This document shows, in pieces, positions 46,396 to 59,400 of a DNA stretch of 64,000 nucleotides (the stretch's first letter is position 1; each line of letters opens with the position of its first letter). The position numbers were made by a program, and so were the translations under genes. Source of the DNA: Sternotherus odoratus (Eukaryota > Chordata > Testudines > Kinosternidae); NCBI GenBank assembly GCA_032164245.1, contig JAVMKO010000003.1:10364651-10428650 (forward strand), given 5' to 3'. The notes beneath the pieces were generated by a model. It saw only the letters and a program-made list of their open reading frames with translations. It was not told where the DNA came from and did no database searches.

Positions 46396-47254
46396 TCCGT
46401 CATATTTCACAATACTTAAAAGCATTCCCCCATCCGCAGCTTCGAACAGACCTGGCTGCTGCTTCTTGGCCGTGATTTCCACTGCCTGTTTCAGAACAGG
46501 ACTTGACTAGGATGCTTTCCACCGATGACACCATAAGGAGTTTCCCTGTCACACCCAGCTGAAGAACTCAGATAAGACTCAGCCTGGAGGCAGGGTGGGG
46601 AACTAACTGGTACAGCCATTGTAACAAAGGAAACGTAAGCCTGTAATTTTGCATGAGCACTTATGGCAAAGTGCCTGCTAGACTTCAGACCTGATTCCCG
46701 TTTACACTTAACCCACTTTACACTGCTCTGGCACTGTGAAGGGGCCTTAATGTGGGAGTCTGTTGTCTTTGCACCCCATTTTAGGCCCCTTTCTAGGATT
46801 AGACTGTTGCAGAGTGGCCCCTATGTAAATGAGAATTGGGGGCATTATCTCTGGAGAACAGCTTCCTATATCTCTCCCAGCGGTTTTGCCACACTCCTCT
46901 GCCTGTGCTTTTTGTTCTGCCTGCACAGTTCTAACCCAGCAAGAGCAAAATACAGGGCGGTGACCTCTTCTAATGTTTGACGAAGCTCTCGTCATCCAAC
47001 AAACAGTAACCGAAGAGGAGGCTTGAAACGCCAGGAGCTTCTTTTCCTTAATGTGAATAAACATTTTCTGGAACTGCAGCGTCAGGAGCTCATCTCCATT
47101 ATCAGTATTTCTCAGGAATTAAACAGACCGTTCCTGCTGTCATTGAAGTCAATAGCAACATCCACTGACTTCAGTGGAAGCAAGATAATGCTACCCAGCT
47201 CTTCTATAAAAATGTTCATCAGTAGATTCCAAAGACCTTTACAAAGGAGGTCAG

Positions 47255-47400
47255 TTTGATTGTGGGAAACTGAGGCACAGGCTGGTGACATAATGTGCCC
47301 AAGGTCACCCAGCAGGCTAGGACAAGAACCAGGAATAGGATTCAGAGCTCCCCAGGCCCCCAGTGCTCTCTCCACTAGGTCATATTGCCTCATGTCGATA
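47255..47400 (-). repeat. MIR SINE remnant
   Basis: gggaaactgaggcacaggct, tgcccaaggtcacccagcag and tctccactaggtcatattgc give the MIR consensus read on the minus strand, well preserved. Confidence 0.75.
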
Positions 47401-47860
47401 ACAATGCTAAATTTGGGTCTCAAATGCATGAAGTGTCCTATGACAAGGCACCACTGACATCTACAGGTCCCAGCTTCCAGAGGCTGGAAACACCCTGAAG
47501 TAATGTAAGTCCCTTCCTCTCAAACCCGCCCAGATACTAATTAAGGTCAGCTGTTCTTCCAGAACCTCACCTGTGGAGTCCCACAAGGGTCATTCCTTGT
47601 CCCTGTTCTTATTCAGTATCTACAGGAAGCCTCTGGGGAGCTTACTGACTCCCAGCTCTGTACCCCCTCCCCGAATGCCTGCCTGAGGTTAGCACCTGGA
47701 CGAAGAGCAGCTGACTAAACATGAGCCCAGGCAAGCTGGCGGTGATGCTGGTACGAAACAAGAAGCAGATGGAAGAACCCTCCTGCATAGCATCTAACGG
47801 TGCTAAAAGACACTGTAAGTCCAACAAACGCAGACATAACAAGCACCAGTGGCTGGAAGT

Positions 47861-48132
47861 TAAAGCCAGACAAATTCAAATTAGAAATAAGGCACAAATC
47901 TTTCACAGTGAGGGTGGAAATATTGGAACAAGCTTCCAAGGGAAGTGGTGGATTCTCCAACTCATAATGTCTTCAGATCAAGACCGGATACCTTTCTGGG
48001 AGAGATGCTTTAGCCAAACCCATATTACTGGGCTCAACGTACAATAACTGGATGAAATTATATGGCCTGTGTTATGTAGGAAGTCAGACTAAATTATCCA
48101 AGGGTCCCTTTGAGACTTAAATCTATGAATCT
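47861..48132 (+). repeat. CR1 3' end fragment
   Basis: gtgagggtggaaatattgga, aagggaagtggtggattctc and the tail gggtccctttgagacttaaa match a CR1 3' region. Confidence 0.7.
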
Positions 48133-50290
48133 CCTTCAGATTTTTGAGGGAAGTGCTTTTACTCTAATCAAGAAATTACTTCTACAGGCTGAGAATGGAG
48201 AGAGAGATTATTTCTGGGTGTTTTTTTTTTTAATAGAAAATAATTTTCAGATACTTCCATGATAATGGCTCTCTATTACTTAGATTAAATAGTGGTGTGT
48301 TCTCACGGAGGCCATGATTTGTGTTTGTTTACCAAACAATATCATTTCTCTCCATTTGGGTTGAGGATTTTGATGTTGGTGATATCTTCCCTGTTTAAAA
48401 ATATAAAAAGAAATATACTGGTGGGTGGTTTGCTACTCATAATTCTGCGGAAACAGGAATCCAGATTCAATACAACTTTCCTTTCAAGGTCAGTTGAGTT
48501 CAGGGAAGGTACTGAAGTAAATAAATGAAAGAATTGCCTATGATCACTTGAGCCTTGTATCTTAGACTGAGCAGGTGTTTGCGGACTCACTGGATGATGG
48601 TAGGGTTAAAAAAAATGGAAATAGTTATTTCTCTGATCAAATGTCTATATTCTAATATTACACAAGAGGGAAAGGGGATCAGGGTTTGAGTCATGCCAAA
48701 ACGCTGCAAAAAGGTGTTCTGGCATTTTGGGGAGGAGCCAGAATGGTGTTCCAGTACTTTTGGAACTATCACTCAAATACCAGAAGTGCCTTTGGGCACT
48801 TTGTTTTTTACTACGCAAGCACTGAATGATAAGTGTGGAGGTTTCCTCAAATAATGAACAAGCCCTTGGAGAAAATGGTCAGGGTGATCCAAAGAACATG
48901 TGTCACAATTCCATGGCTATCCGTGCCTCAATCCCTTCTCTGCTCTCTTGAGAGCACCTGCTCAGGTGTTAGAACTCTTGCCATTACTCATCTCAGAGAT
49001 TCTTCAGAGATGCTGAAACTAGTGGTGCAGAGGATGCTGTGGGACCTCCTGGCTTCAAGTGGTTTCCATCCTATATACAGGGTTTACAGTTTGGTTCAAT
49101 GTCTTTCAGCCCCCTCACTATACAACTGGTTTTAGCACCACTGGAATTCTTCCTCTCTTAGACCAGGGCCTGTGTTTTTCCTTCTGTAAATATAGTTTCC
49201 ATCTTGTTTTAGTATTCAGTGATGTCCATGCGAAATCTCACTTTTAAGTTAACTTCTTTTAAGACCTTACACGGCCTTAATTTCCCTCACCTTGTGGCTA
49301 GAGGTTCTTAAATAGGAACTGTCTTGTTAGGAAGGGGTAACCCTAACATGACTACTGTCTGTATGTGTGACTATTTATTATATCATATAGATAGCTCATA
49401 GAGAGAGCCCTGAGCATTTCATACAGATTGGTATTATTTGCAGAAGGTATTAAAATTGTAGACAATTCCCATTATCTCCTATTTCTCTTATTCAGGCCTG
49501 TTTGGGGGTCTGGAGGAGCCAGCCAACATGTACTTTTAAATATTCCAGCTTTTACTTAGGGGGTATTTTCAAAGGCAATTACACAGCGTGCAATGTGAAA
49601 AAACCAGTCTCTCCTGCTTTACATTTAATGGAAAGGAAAGATACAGCTAAAGTCTCAGCTTGACAGCCCCACAGTTGAACTGGCTCGCAGGGTTTTAAGC
49701 ACTTGAATGATTCACTTTCAACTGAACTTTTCCACGTTAGAGCCCCATCTCTCAGTGTCTCTTCCCCCCCCCCCCCCTCAGGTACAACTGGGTCCCAGTC
49801 AGAAAGTCTATGCAATATTGCCATCCCAGTATAGTGAGGTATTGTGCCAAGCTAGTCGTAGTGCTAAGGGTTAACTGGTTTCTCATACTTCATACCAGAT
49901 AAAGGGTTCCCCCCCCCCCATTTTTAATGAGAGCAATTTATATCTTGGTGAAATGACTAAGTTCTCCTGCATTTTGGAGTCGATAGCTACGTGCCCCAGC
50001 TTTCCAAACTGCTGTTTTTCCATTTTTGTAAGTACCATCGTGACAACATTATCTATTACTAGAAAAGGACTAGACGAGAAACTTTGCACTACAAATTATA
50101 TGAAACATGTAAGTCACCCGGCTTGTTTTAGCATTTAATAATATTTCATATACAGAAGCAGCCTGTGGAATCGGAATCAACTAACTGAACCCTACTACTC
50201 CCCTCCCCTGATGGGTGTGACACTTACTTGGGCCAGTCTCTCTTCTTGGCAGTATCATCCAGCCCCATTGAAGGCAAACAGCAAACCTCT
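48133..50290. other. DNA upstream of RHAG, nothing recognised
   Basis: No repeat family or exon is recognised with confidence. Poly-C runs occur near 49768-49778 and 49909-49919. Confidence 0.35.
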
Positions 50291-50294
50291 CTCT

Positions 50295-50300
50295 TTATCA
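50295..50300 (-). promoter_or_regulatory. GATA-type site upstream of RHAG
   Basis: TTATCA on the + strand reads TGATAA on the minus strand, a WGATAR match 53 bp before the chosen start codon. RHAG is an erythroid gene known to depend on GATA1, so the placement fits. A six-base motif alone is weak evidence. Confidence 0.3.
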
Positions 50301-50352
50301 AGCCCTTGCAGCCTTGAGCACTCTCACTATGCCTTCTGCCTTTGCTACCAAC

Positions 50353-50476
50353 ATGAGGTTCAAATTCTCTCTCCTGGCAATTTTTCTGGAGGTATTAATG
50401 ATCGTTTTATTTGGGATATTTGTCAGATATGAAAACAGCCAGCCCGTCCCAAAGGATCAACTATTTCTATATCCAT
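50353..50476 (+). CDS. RHAG: RHAG exon 1
   Basis: 41 codons plus one base. It encodes the N-terminus and first membrane span ([20 protein letters not shown]), then a short loop, [16 protein letters not shown]. The donor is tccat|gtaagt. The split codon completes in exon 2 to give YPFFQDV, against YPLFQDV in human. Confidence 0.92.
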
Positions 50477-53400
50477 GTAAGTATTATTGTTTGTATAGCA
50501 GGGTGAAATTTGGAGAAGCTGAGGTTGCAATTGTCCTTTGAGTGATCACTAGCATTGTGCAGGAATTCAGGCTCATCTGTTAAAATGAATTCTGTTGCTG
50601 CTTATCAACCCTTCTGTTCTGTTTATTCTATAACTAACGGCACCAGGGATTGGGCAGGGCATGCACTTACCACTAACCAGAATTCTAACCCTAGTTCGAC
50701 GGGTTCCACTCGCTGAATCATGGCATCTGGGAATGTTCTAACATAAGATCCTTAGGCATTTTTGTTTGTTACGCTGTAAAAGTTTGAAACCGTTCTGGGA
50801 GGTTCTTTGCCTGCACAATAATATTGCTGTTTCTTGTCTCACAAAGAGCTGATCCATGGGAATGAAACAGTAGCAAGAACGTTTTACAGATGGGGATCGT
50901 GTGATTTGCTGACATCAATTGAGAGATTATTTTCTGAAACTGCCTTCTCAGCTATTTTTTATTTTTGACTCAAAGGGCCTTAGTGTGGTAAATATTAGTA
51001 GGCATCATTCTTGGTGCATTATTTCAACTGCTCTTTTAGTGACTGTTACAGGAAGGACAGATCTATGGGCTCTTTTCATTGATTCCTCTTTATTAGTAAT
51101 TTGCCGTATGGTATGGTCTCCATGTGGGGGAGCTGGGAAAACAGTACATTATTCAGATGTGAATTGGCCAACATGGAGGGTCAAAGTCAGCTACATTGGA
51201 GCAACCTTGATGAAGTCAAAGCAGCAGAGTCACCGAGAAAAGAATTTTGCCCTGGGTATTCTCCTTGGAACAGAAATACTGGAGTTTCCATCCTAGAGCA
51301 GGGTGATGGTCCATCTAGTTCAGTCTCCCATCTCCTGTCTCAATGTATCTCAAGTGTTTTTAACAAACCCATCACAGATATCTAAGCAGCAGGGGCCTGA
51401 TCCAAAGAGCACTGAAGTCTGAGAGTCTTTCCATTGACTTCAGTGGGCCCATGAAATCTCAGTGCCTGCAGCTAAGCACCTAATCCTGAACTGTACTGGA
51501 CCCGGGGGTGGAAGAAGATGGCATTGTACCACCTCGGCCCTCTCCCAATTTCTGGGGCTGCCAGGGCCTTGCTTGGACCCTACCATTGGCAGCTCTGAGA
51601 CTGCTCCACTTTACATAAGCTGGTAACTCACTGAAAAAATGTGGAGGAAAAACTGAGTTTTTACTTTTAGGTTGGAAATAACAAGTTAGAGACAGCTTTA
51701 TTTTAAGCAATTGTAGGGGAAGAACACAGCTGTAGCCCTGGATCTTAAGAAACTTGTTACTTGTGAAGGAGAAAACGGTAGTAGAGGAGCACTTCTGCAA
51801 ACTTAGGGGGATTGTGTCAAGTTGGAAAATGTAGTAACCTACCTTCAGCTGTAACAGTAGGAACAGTAGGAACAGTAGGAAATATCTCTCGTTAGTCTCA
51901 GCTGAAGCAACTGTTCGTTATTTTACACCCCAGAGAATCCCTATGGGACTGACACATTTCCTGCATGGAGATCACCAATCATGCAGAGCGACCCAGCAGT
52001 GGAACTGCTAAATCAGCATCGGGCTACACTGGCAGAATTGTGTGTGGTGGCTTTGAACAGCCCCTGCCTGTCTCATGCCTTTCTCAAGATATTGCTCACA
52101 AGCTCTGTATTTCACAAGCCCCTGAGTATCCCTCCAGAACAGTACAAGGCCCTGTACATACACCAGATGAAGTTCTGACCCATTTCTTTCATGAAGTATG
52201 GGCTGGTGTGGGTTGGCTTAGCACCATGGACTTTTAGGAACTGTTGGCCCCTGTCAGAGGCTTGATGAAACAGTGGTCCAGCCCAATCTGGTTTAAAATT
52301 ATGCAGGCCCTCCAGGCTTCCTGCACATCTCAAGGGGAGGAACCAAGGGAGGGCAGTGTTGAGGTAGGGACTGTCCTGGGATCTCACAGACCTTGCTGAT
52401 TATTGCAATGGCTGTGTCTGCACTAGGAAAATGGGTAGTGTTTCAAACACATTTGAATTAACACCTTTGAAGGATGAATTGAATGAGTAGTCAATATGCT
52501 TATTTAACATTAATACTGTTTAATGAATCAATTTTAACAGTGGGGACAATTAACCATTGGAACAATTACCGGGGGATGTAGTTCAGTCACTATCATTTGG
52601 AATCTTCAAATCAAGACGGGATGTCTTTCTCAAAGGTATCTCAAAAAGTAGCTGGGGACAGATTCGGGGTGAGAGTCTCTAGCCTAAGCTATGGAAGGAG
52701 GTCAGATGAGACAATGATATTGGTTCTTTTTGCCCTTAAAAATCTATGAACTGACAAAATTTTAAATGCGGCTTTGAACCTAGTGTAGACAAGGAAGATG
52801 TGCTTAAAACGTGTTAGCTAGTCATGGTCAACCTTTAGGAGGGTTTAGGATAAGCACCAACACAATTGTGCCTGTCCATACTAAGGGCTAGGTGGAATTT
52901 TTTCAAAAAACAGCTAGGTCCCATTTTCAAAAGAGACTGAGGAGCCTCAACAAAAGGCAATGAATGTGACTTAGGCACCAGGGAGCCTAAGACAGTTTTG
53001 AAAATGGTACTTGGACTCTATTGAAAGGTTACCCTAGATCATGCTTAGCATCATTTTCATTAATACTCAGTAAATGGCAGTGCTTTTTCTAGCATAGACA
53101 GAAATGTAGGGCTGAAGGGACCTTGCAAGGTTATCAAGTTCAGCCCCCTGTGCTGAGGCAGGACCAAGTAAACTTAGATCATCCCTGACCGGTGTTTGTC
53201 CAGCCTGTTCTTAAAAACCCTCCAATGATGGAAGTTTCACAACGTCCCTTGGAAGTCTATTCCAGAATTTATTGTTAGGAGGTTTGTCCTAATATCTAAT
53301 CTAAATCTCCCTTGCTGCAAATTAAGCCCATTACTTCTTCTCCTCCCTTCAGTGGACATGGAGAACAATTGATCACCATTCTCTTTATAACAGCCCTTAA

Positions 53401-56400
53401 CATATTTGAAAACTGTTATCCGGTCCCGTCCCTCCCCCCCTCCCCCTTCCCCAGTATTCTTTTCTCAAGACATGGGATGCTATATAGAGACATAATTGAT
53501 TGTTTAGATTAAACAGACTTCTTTGTTTTGTTTCTGTGGTGAATTAAGCAAAAGCTTGCAAATAGTTACAGTCTGATAGAACAAACCATAACCTCCAGCA
53601 CGAAGAAAATAAATGCTGTTCGGGGCTGTTTCTGTGTGGCGAAACATAATTACTGCCCTTGCTGGTTCTCAGGGAATGTACATGGATCAGTTGACTGAGA
53701 GTAGAAAAAATCAACATTAAATCGTGTTGTGATGCAACATTCCACTTCAGTGTATCAAATTCATGTGTGATGTAACTCTGTTGAAGTCAACGGGGTTACA
53801 CCAAGGGTTAAGTCCATTCTATCTTATTACACCCGCAGTGAGTTTGACCAATAGAAATGTTCAAGTACTTACTTGTAGAGCCGCTTCACATTCATTTGCA
53901 GAGCAAATAGGCTGTTTTTCAAGAAAAGCCACAATAGATGTTTTTGTAGAGTTTATTTTACAGATTCATCCAGATTTCATGGAATGGCTTTACAAGGGTC
54001 AGAACACTTAATAAACTGTGCATTGGTTTATGCTTACAAGTTCAGGCCCTGATCCCACAAGCTGTTGGTTGCAGCGGTGGAGAATTGACAATAGTAATAA
54101 TAATTAGTAATATCTGTAGAGCAGCTATAAACTTTTTTTCCCTATTGATTTGGACCCTCGTTTCTCCCAGTGAGGGGGAAACAGGAGCTGTCACTTCATT
54201 TGATTATCCGGGAATATCATTCTGACATGAATCCAGAACCTACCAATTTACTTTTCTCTTTCATTCAAAAGAAAAGGTCAGTGACTGAGCCCCTCTGGGC
54301 TGTTGAACCCCCTGAATCTGGGGAGAATTATTGCTTGTGGTGGTTTGTTCTGAAAGATCCTGATAATGTCATTTTAACTGAGGGATTAAGATCAGATCAG
54401 GGAGGTCTCTTGTGCTGTGTGAGGTCTTTAATTTCCTACTAATGCTGGCTACCTGGAAGCCACTGCTGGATTTCCTATAAACAAGTGGGGAATGTTTCTC
54501 TAGGCCTGTTATTCAGCTGTGGAAGTTTCCACTGGAGAACGGGCCTGAAACTGTAGCTGCAGAAGCACAGCCAACTATATGCAAAGAGTAGGGAGGATGC
54601 CTGCGCTGTCTTTGTAGTGGGATGCTCTGGAGAGGAAAATCAGCTGGAACTGTTTAGCGAAAGCACATGGTGAAATTCTATGGCCTGTATTGGGCAGGAG
54701 GTCAAACCAGGTGATCATAATAAAGGTCCATTCTGGCCTTAAAAATCTATGAATTTATGAACTTAATGTTTTGCCTGTAGGCGGTTAAGAAGGTGCTACT
54801 GAAAGGAGAGGGACTTCAAAAGGGTTATGAGCTGGAGAAATAGGCTTGATGAGCAGCTCATTCACACTGAGGCCCCAGAAGAGTGCTTATTCCACATGAA
54901 GTAAAGCACTGTGGTTGAGATTTTTAAAGCTGAGTTCTAGGGGATTTAACCACACAACTTTCATTGAAATATAGAGGAGACGTAGTTAAATCTGCCAGCC
55001 AGCTTAGAGAATAACAACCTGTCACTAGTCCTCCAAGGAAAAGCATCCTCTAGGGTTTGTGTGGTTTTCCATTGTGGTCCATGTATATGTGTTAATTCTG
55101 CCATTTTAGTTTGAAGAAACATTTTATGTGTGAAACCATATTTAATCTTTTTTCATACTATCTCAGACCCTCACCGCAGCCACCCTATCAAGCCGAGAGA
55201 ATGATCAGAGAACCTGTTCTTTATTTCCAGATGTTCTGTGAAACACAGAATGGATAAATATATTCCATGGACATAACAATAAAATTCACTATCACTGAAT
55301 CATATATACGCTTTATACTATACACAGTCATACCCTCTAGGGTCATTTCAACTTGCCTCCTTGTAAGGAAGGAAAATATTTCGCAAGCAAATCAAATGAG
55401 CATTTTTTTTATAAACCACGGTCAAAAATCCATCTGTAAATCAACATCACAACCCAAAATGGAAAAATCTAAGATTATTCTATAATCCTTAAAAATAAAT
55501 AGTAACCACAACCATGATTGTCAGACAGGCTCGGGGAGCAGCTCTGGGGTTGGGGAGCGGCGGGAGATCCCATATTGGTGTCAGGAAAGGATCCTATATT
55601 ATAAAATAAATCTGAGAATGTCCAGTCTGAAGAGCAGAGAGGTAGCCGTATTAGTCTGGAATAGCAGAGGTAACAAAGAGTCCTGTGGCACCTTAAAGAC
55701 TAACTATAAAGTTTTGAAGCATAAGCTTTCATGGGCTAATACCCACTTCGTCAGATGCAAGCAGTCTGAAGATAAGGCTCTGAATATAATCTGAATATAG
55801 ACCCACATTCTGTGGTGAGAAAAGTGTAGGTGAAAACTTGTCCCCCATTGACTTCAGTGTGGCTCCATGGAGGTTCTGGTGGTCTGCCTGTGTGCATTTC
55901 AAGCAGGATCAGGACCATAATATGCCAGTACATATAAAATCCACAGAGCACTTTGATTAGGGATCTCATCTAAGTTATTCATAAATATTGTTTAATTTTA
56001 AGTGTTCACCAGTGTAGAGTAGTTCACCAGTGTATCTGCAGGCTTTGACTTTATTAGATCTCAATGTATGCACTCTGCGCTCTCTTGTGGCAGAAGATGG
56101 TAATGCAGTCTTGATGGTAGTTCTAATAGAAATAGTGATGCAAATAATACTCGTGGAAAATGGATCTTCAAGCCAAGTATGCTGTTTACAATGTTCACTG
56201 TCCCTGTTGTTGCTGGACACCTTTATGTGATGAATGTTGGGGAAACTGAATGAATAAATTATTCCCTAGTAATTTTTTTGTTTAGGAAATCAAACTCAGA
56301 TTAAAAAATAAGTTGTTCATATTCATAAAGGGACCGACATCTTTTGGGCAAAGAGCTCCCCAGGAGCGGTAAGTAAGACACTTTAGAAGAGTGAAGTTGA

Positions 56401-59400
56401 GGGGGGGGCTTGTTTATTAATTGTTAAATGTCCACATTAATATAATTAATTTAGGTTGCAATTTTATAATACAATTAAAAAATTAACATTTTAATTAACT
56501 GTAGTATAAAGAACTCCCTTCCCCCTTTCAGACAGCAAGAATGTTTGGGTGGCTTTTACCTATATCTTGGCTGTCAGCATTAGTTGGGTGGTATAGTTCT
56601 CTGCCAAACAGCTAGATAGGAAGAGAATTGCCTGTCCTTTCCCCCCAAATATCTCCTCTTTATGGCTCCATTGTCCTTTCAGTCTTTCAGGATGTCCACG
56701 TGATGATATTTGTTGGGTTTGGTTTCTTGATGACCTTCCTGAAGAAATATGGATTCAGCAGTGTTGGTATCAACATGCTCATCGCTGCACTTGGCCTCCA
56801 GTGGGGTACCCTGGTGCAAGGATTTTGGCATATGAAGGCACAAAAAATTAATATTGACATCAAAAGGTGAGTAATTCTCATAGGCCCAATGGTGTTTCCA
56901 GTTAATTTAACACCAAAAATCCCCCGACTGCAATGGCTCACATGTGTGTGGAGCAGTGTTAACAGGAGACACTGAATGCTACCCTCCCCAGAATAGCCCA
57001 AAGACTGGTGTTAGGACGCTCACTGAGGAAGGAGATTTGAGTTCAAGGCCCTGATCCAGAGCAGGGATTCAAACCTGTCTTCCACATCCCAGGCAAGTGC
57101 CCCAACCGTAAGGCCAATGGTTATAAGGAAGACACTTTTCTGAAGTTTGCCTTTTCCAATTTGCTGACAAATTCCAACATTTTGGAGCCAAATGTTTTCT
57201 GAGTTTTGTCCTGGCCAAACTAAAAATTAATTTTTCACCCAGCTCTAGTTAACATACCGTATATTCCGGCGTATAAGACGACTTTTTAACCCCGGAAAAT
57301 ATTCTCAAAATTAGGGGGTCGTCTTATGCGCCGGGTATGAGAGTCTGACGGTTTTGAAAATGGTGGCGGCTGCTCCTGTGGGAGGAGGGGAAGCGAGTCT
57401 GGGCGGGGGGAGTGGAGGAGGCCGAGGAGGAGGCCGAGGAGCTGCCGCCCAGTCCCTGCGGCTTCCGCACCTTCCGGACCCTGAGCACCGGGCAGCTGGA
57501 GCTGGGCCAGCTGCAGGTGGCCCGGCGGGCGGGGCAGCGCTTCCCCCCCCCGAGCCCACCCGCAGGTGGCCCGGCGGGCGGGGCGGCGCTTCCCCCCCAC
57601 CCCCCGAGCCCACCCGCAGGTGTCCGGGGCCGGCGGGGAACGGGAGCAGCTCGGGCCCCGGGGCGCCCCGGGAGGACAGGCGCGCAGCGATCCCGCAGGC
57701 CGCCTGGCGGAGCCTGAACCGAGGCTGGGGGAGCCGGGCAGGCTCCCCGCAGCTCCACTGGGAGCACCCGCATGGCGGGGACGGGAGAGCGGCGCGCTCC
57801 CAGCAGCCCGCCCGCGGCGGGGACGGGAGAGCGGGGCGCACGCGCTTTTTGTGTGTGGTGGGGGTTTTTTTTGTGTTTTTTTTTGTGTGTGTGTTTTTTT
57901 TAAATCCGGCTTTTTTAGTGCAAAAATTGGGGGGTCGTCTTATACGCCCCGTCGTCCAATACGCCGGAACATACGGTACCTTTATTCCATTCCATTATCC
58001 AGTTAACACTAACTGCCTCCCAACACCTACCCTGGCAAATCTGTCCCTGATGACAATGGGCGGAAGGCACATAGAGGAGAAATAGACTTTCATAACTGAG
58101 CTACACCATGTAACCAAAGAAGAGAGTCTTACCCAGAACAAGGAAGTTACTCATCTTACAATTGCCTTTGGAAACATCAGCAATACTAATAACAATCAGA
58201 TAATAACAATCTTCTTGGGTGTCCTCAATGGCCTTGTTTCATCTGACTTTTTCTTTATGATTTCTTCCTGCTTGACAAGAATGTGGCCAATGCATGTATG
58301 TAACCTTCCTTGCGACCCACTATTTGTCCCACGGCATGTGTTGGGCCCCATACTTTGAAACAGTCCTAAGGAGTTTTTTATGTACAATTAGCAGAACTGA
58401 TATCTTGCTCTTTGAGTGTTCTAGCTGTATGGATTGTGTTAATACAAATTTGAAGATCCATTTAATTTTTCATCATATTAAACTGTTTTTTGTTTCTATT
58501 TATGTTCTTACCTATAGCATGATAAATGCAGACTTCAGTACAGCAACTGTCTTGATTTCGTTTGGAGCCATCCTGGGGAAAACAAGTCCAGTCCAGATGC
58601 TGATCATGACCATTCTGGAGATCACAATCTTTTCATGCAACGAACATCTTGTTGTGAATGTACTAGGGGTAGGAAATATACATTTACTAAGGAGGAAAAG
58701 CTACTATTATCTTCATTAGTTATAGCAAACCGTTCTCTGTGTGTGGAGAATTCTATTTCCCATTCATTTGCCCTAGCATAGGGTGAATCAAATCTCCCTC
58801 CTCCTTGTTCTTCATTTCTCCATCTGTCATCTCCTCTCCGGATATCTCATTGCTTAGCTTCAAACTCAGGTACTTCTTCAGTGGGCTTGTCTTCACTAAA
58901 GCGGGAAAGGATTGATCTTTGGGCGATCAATTTATCGCGTCTCATTAAGAAATGATAAATCAATCGCTGTCGACTCCGGAAGTCCAGCTTGCCAAAAGGT
59001 GCAAGCTGGAGTCGACAGGGGACCGCACTGCCGACTGCCGCCGCCGTGAGGACGGCAGGTAAGTCAGCTGTAGATACGCCGAATTCAGCTACGTTATTCA
59101 CGTAGCTGAATTTGTGTATCTACAGCCGATCTCTCCCCTCCCCAATGAAGACCAGCCCAGTGTGTGTAACAGAACTTTGCCTTCCTCAACTCACTTGCCA
59201 ATTCCTCTGTCTTTCTCTTTGCTAACTCCTGGCTACAGTGTAACTTGTGACTGCTGAATGCTTCAAAGTCCTCTCCTAAAGTCATTCCTCTGGGTAAAAG
59301 ATGATAGTGATATCTGGTATATGATTGACAAATGACTTCCAAAGAGCAATGAAGAGCAGCTTACTTCTAGGTCTATAGGCATGATTTTGGTTTTGTGCAT

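Larger units (their letters stand above)
50477..56682 (+). other. RHAG intron 1 (6.2 kb)
   Basis: It contains CR1 pieces, a Penelope 3' end and a TTR-like short tandem (aacagtagg three times, 51853-51879). Ends of a GTCTGCACTAGG/CCTAGTGTAGAC MITE lie near 52410 and 52785, split by the CR1 piece between them. No extra exon is recognised. Confidence 0.5.

Noticed and set aside
50329..50331. Alternative RHAG start ATG 24 nt upstream
   Set aside because: It is in frame, but the conserved N-terminus begins MRF at 50353. I kept it only as an alternative.
57286..58085. Frames of 101-243 codons, GC-rich, on both strands
   Set aside because: They lie within the TA-flanked MITE in RHAG intron 2. There are no domains, and composition explains them.
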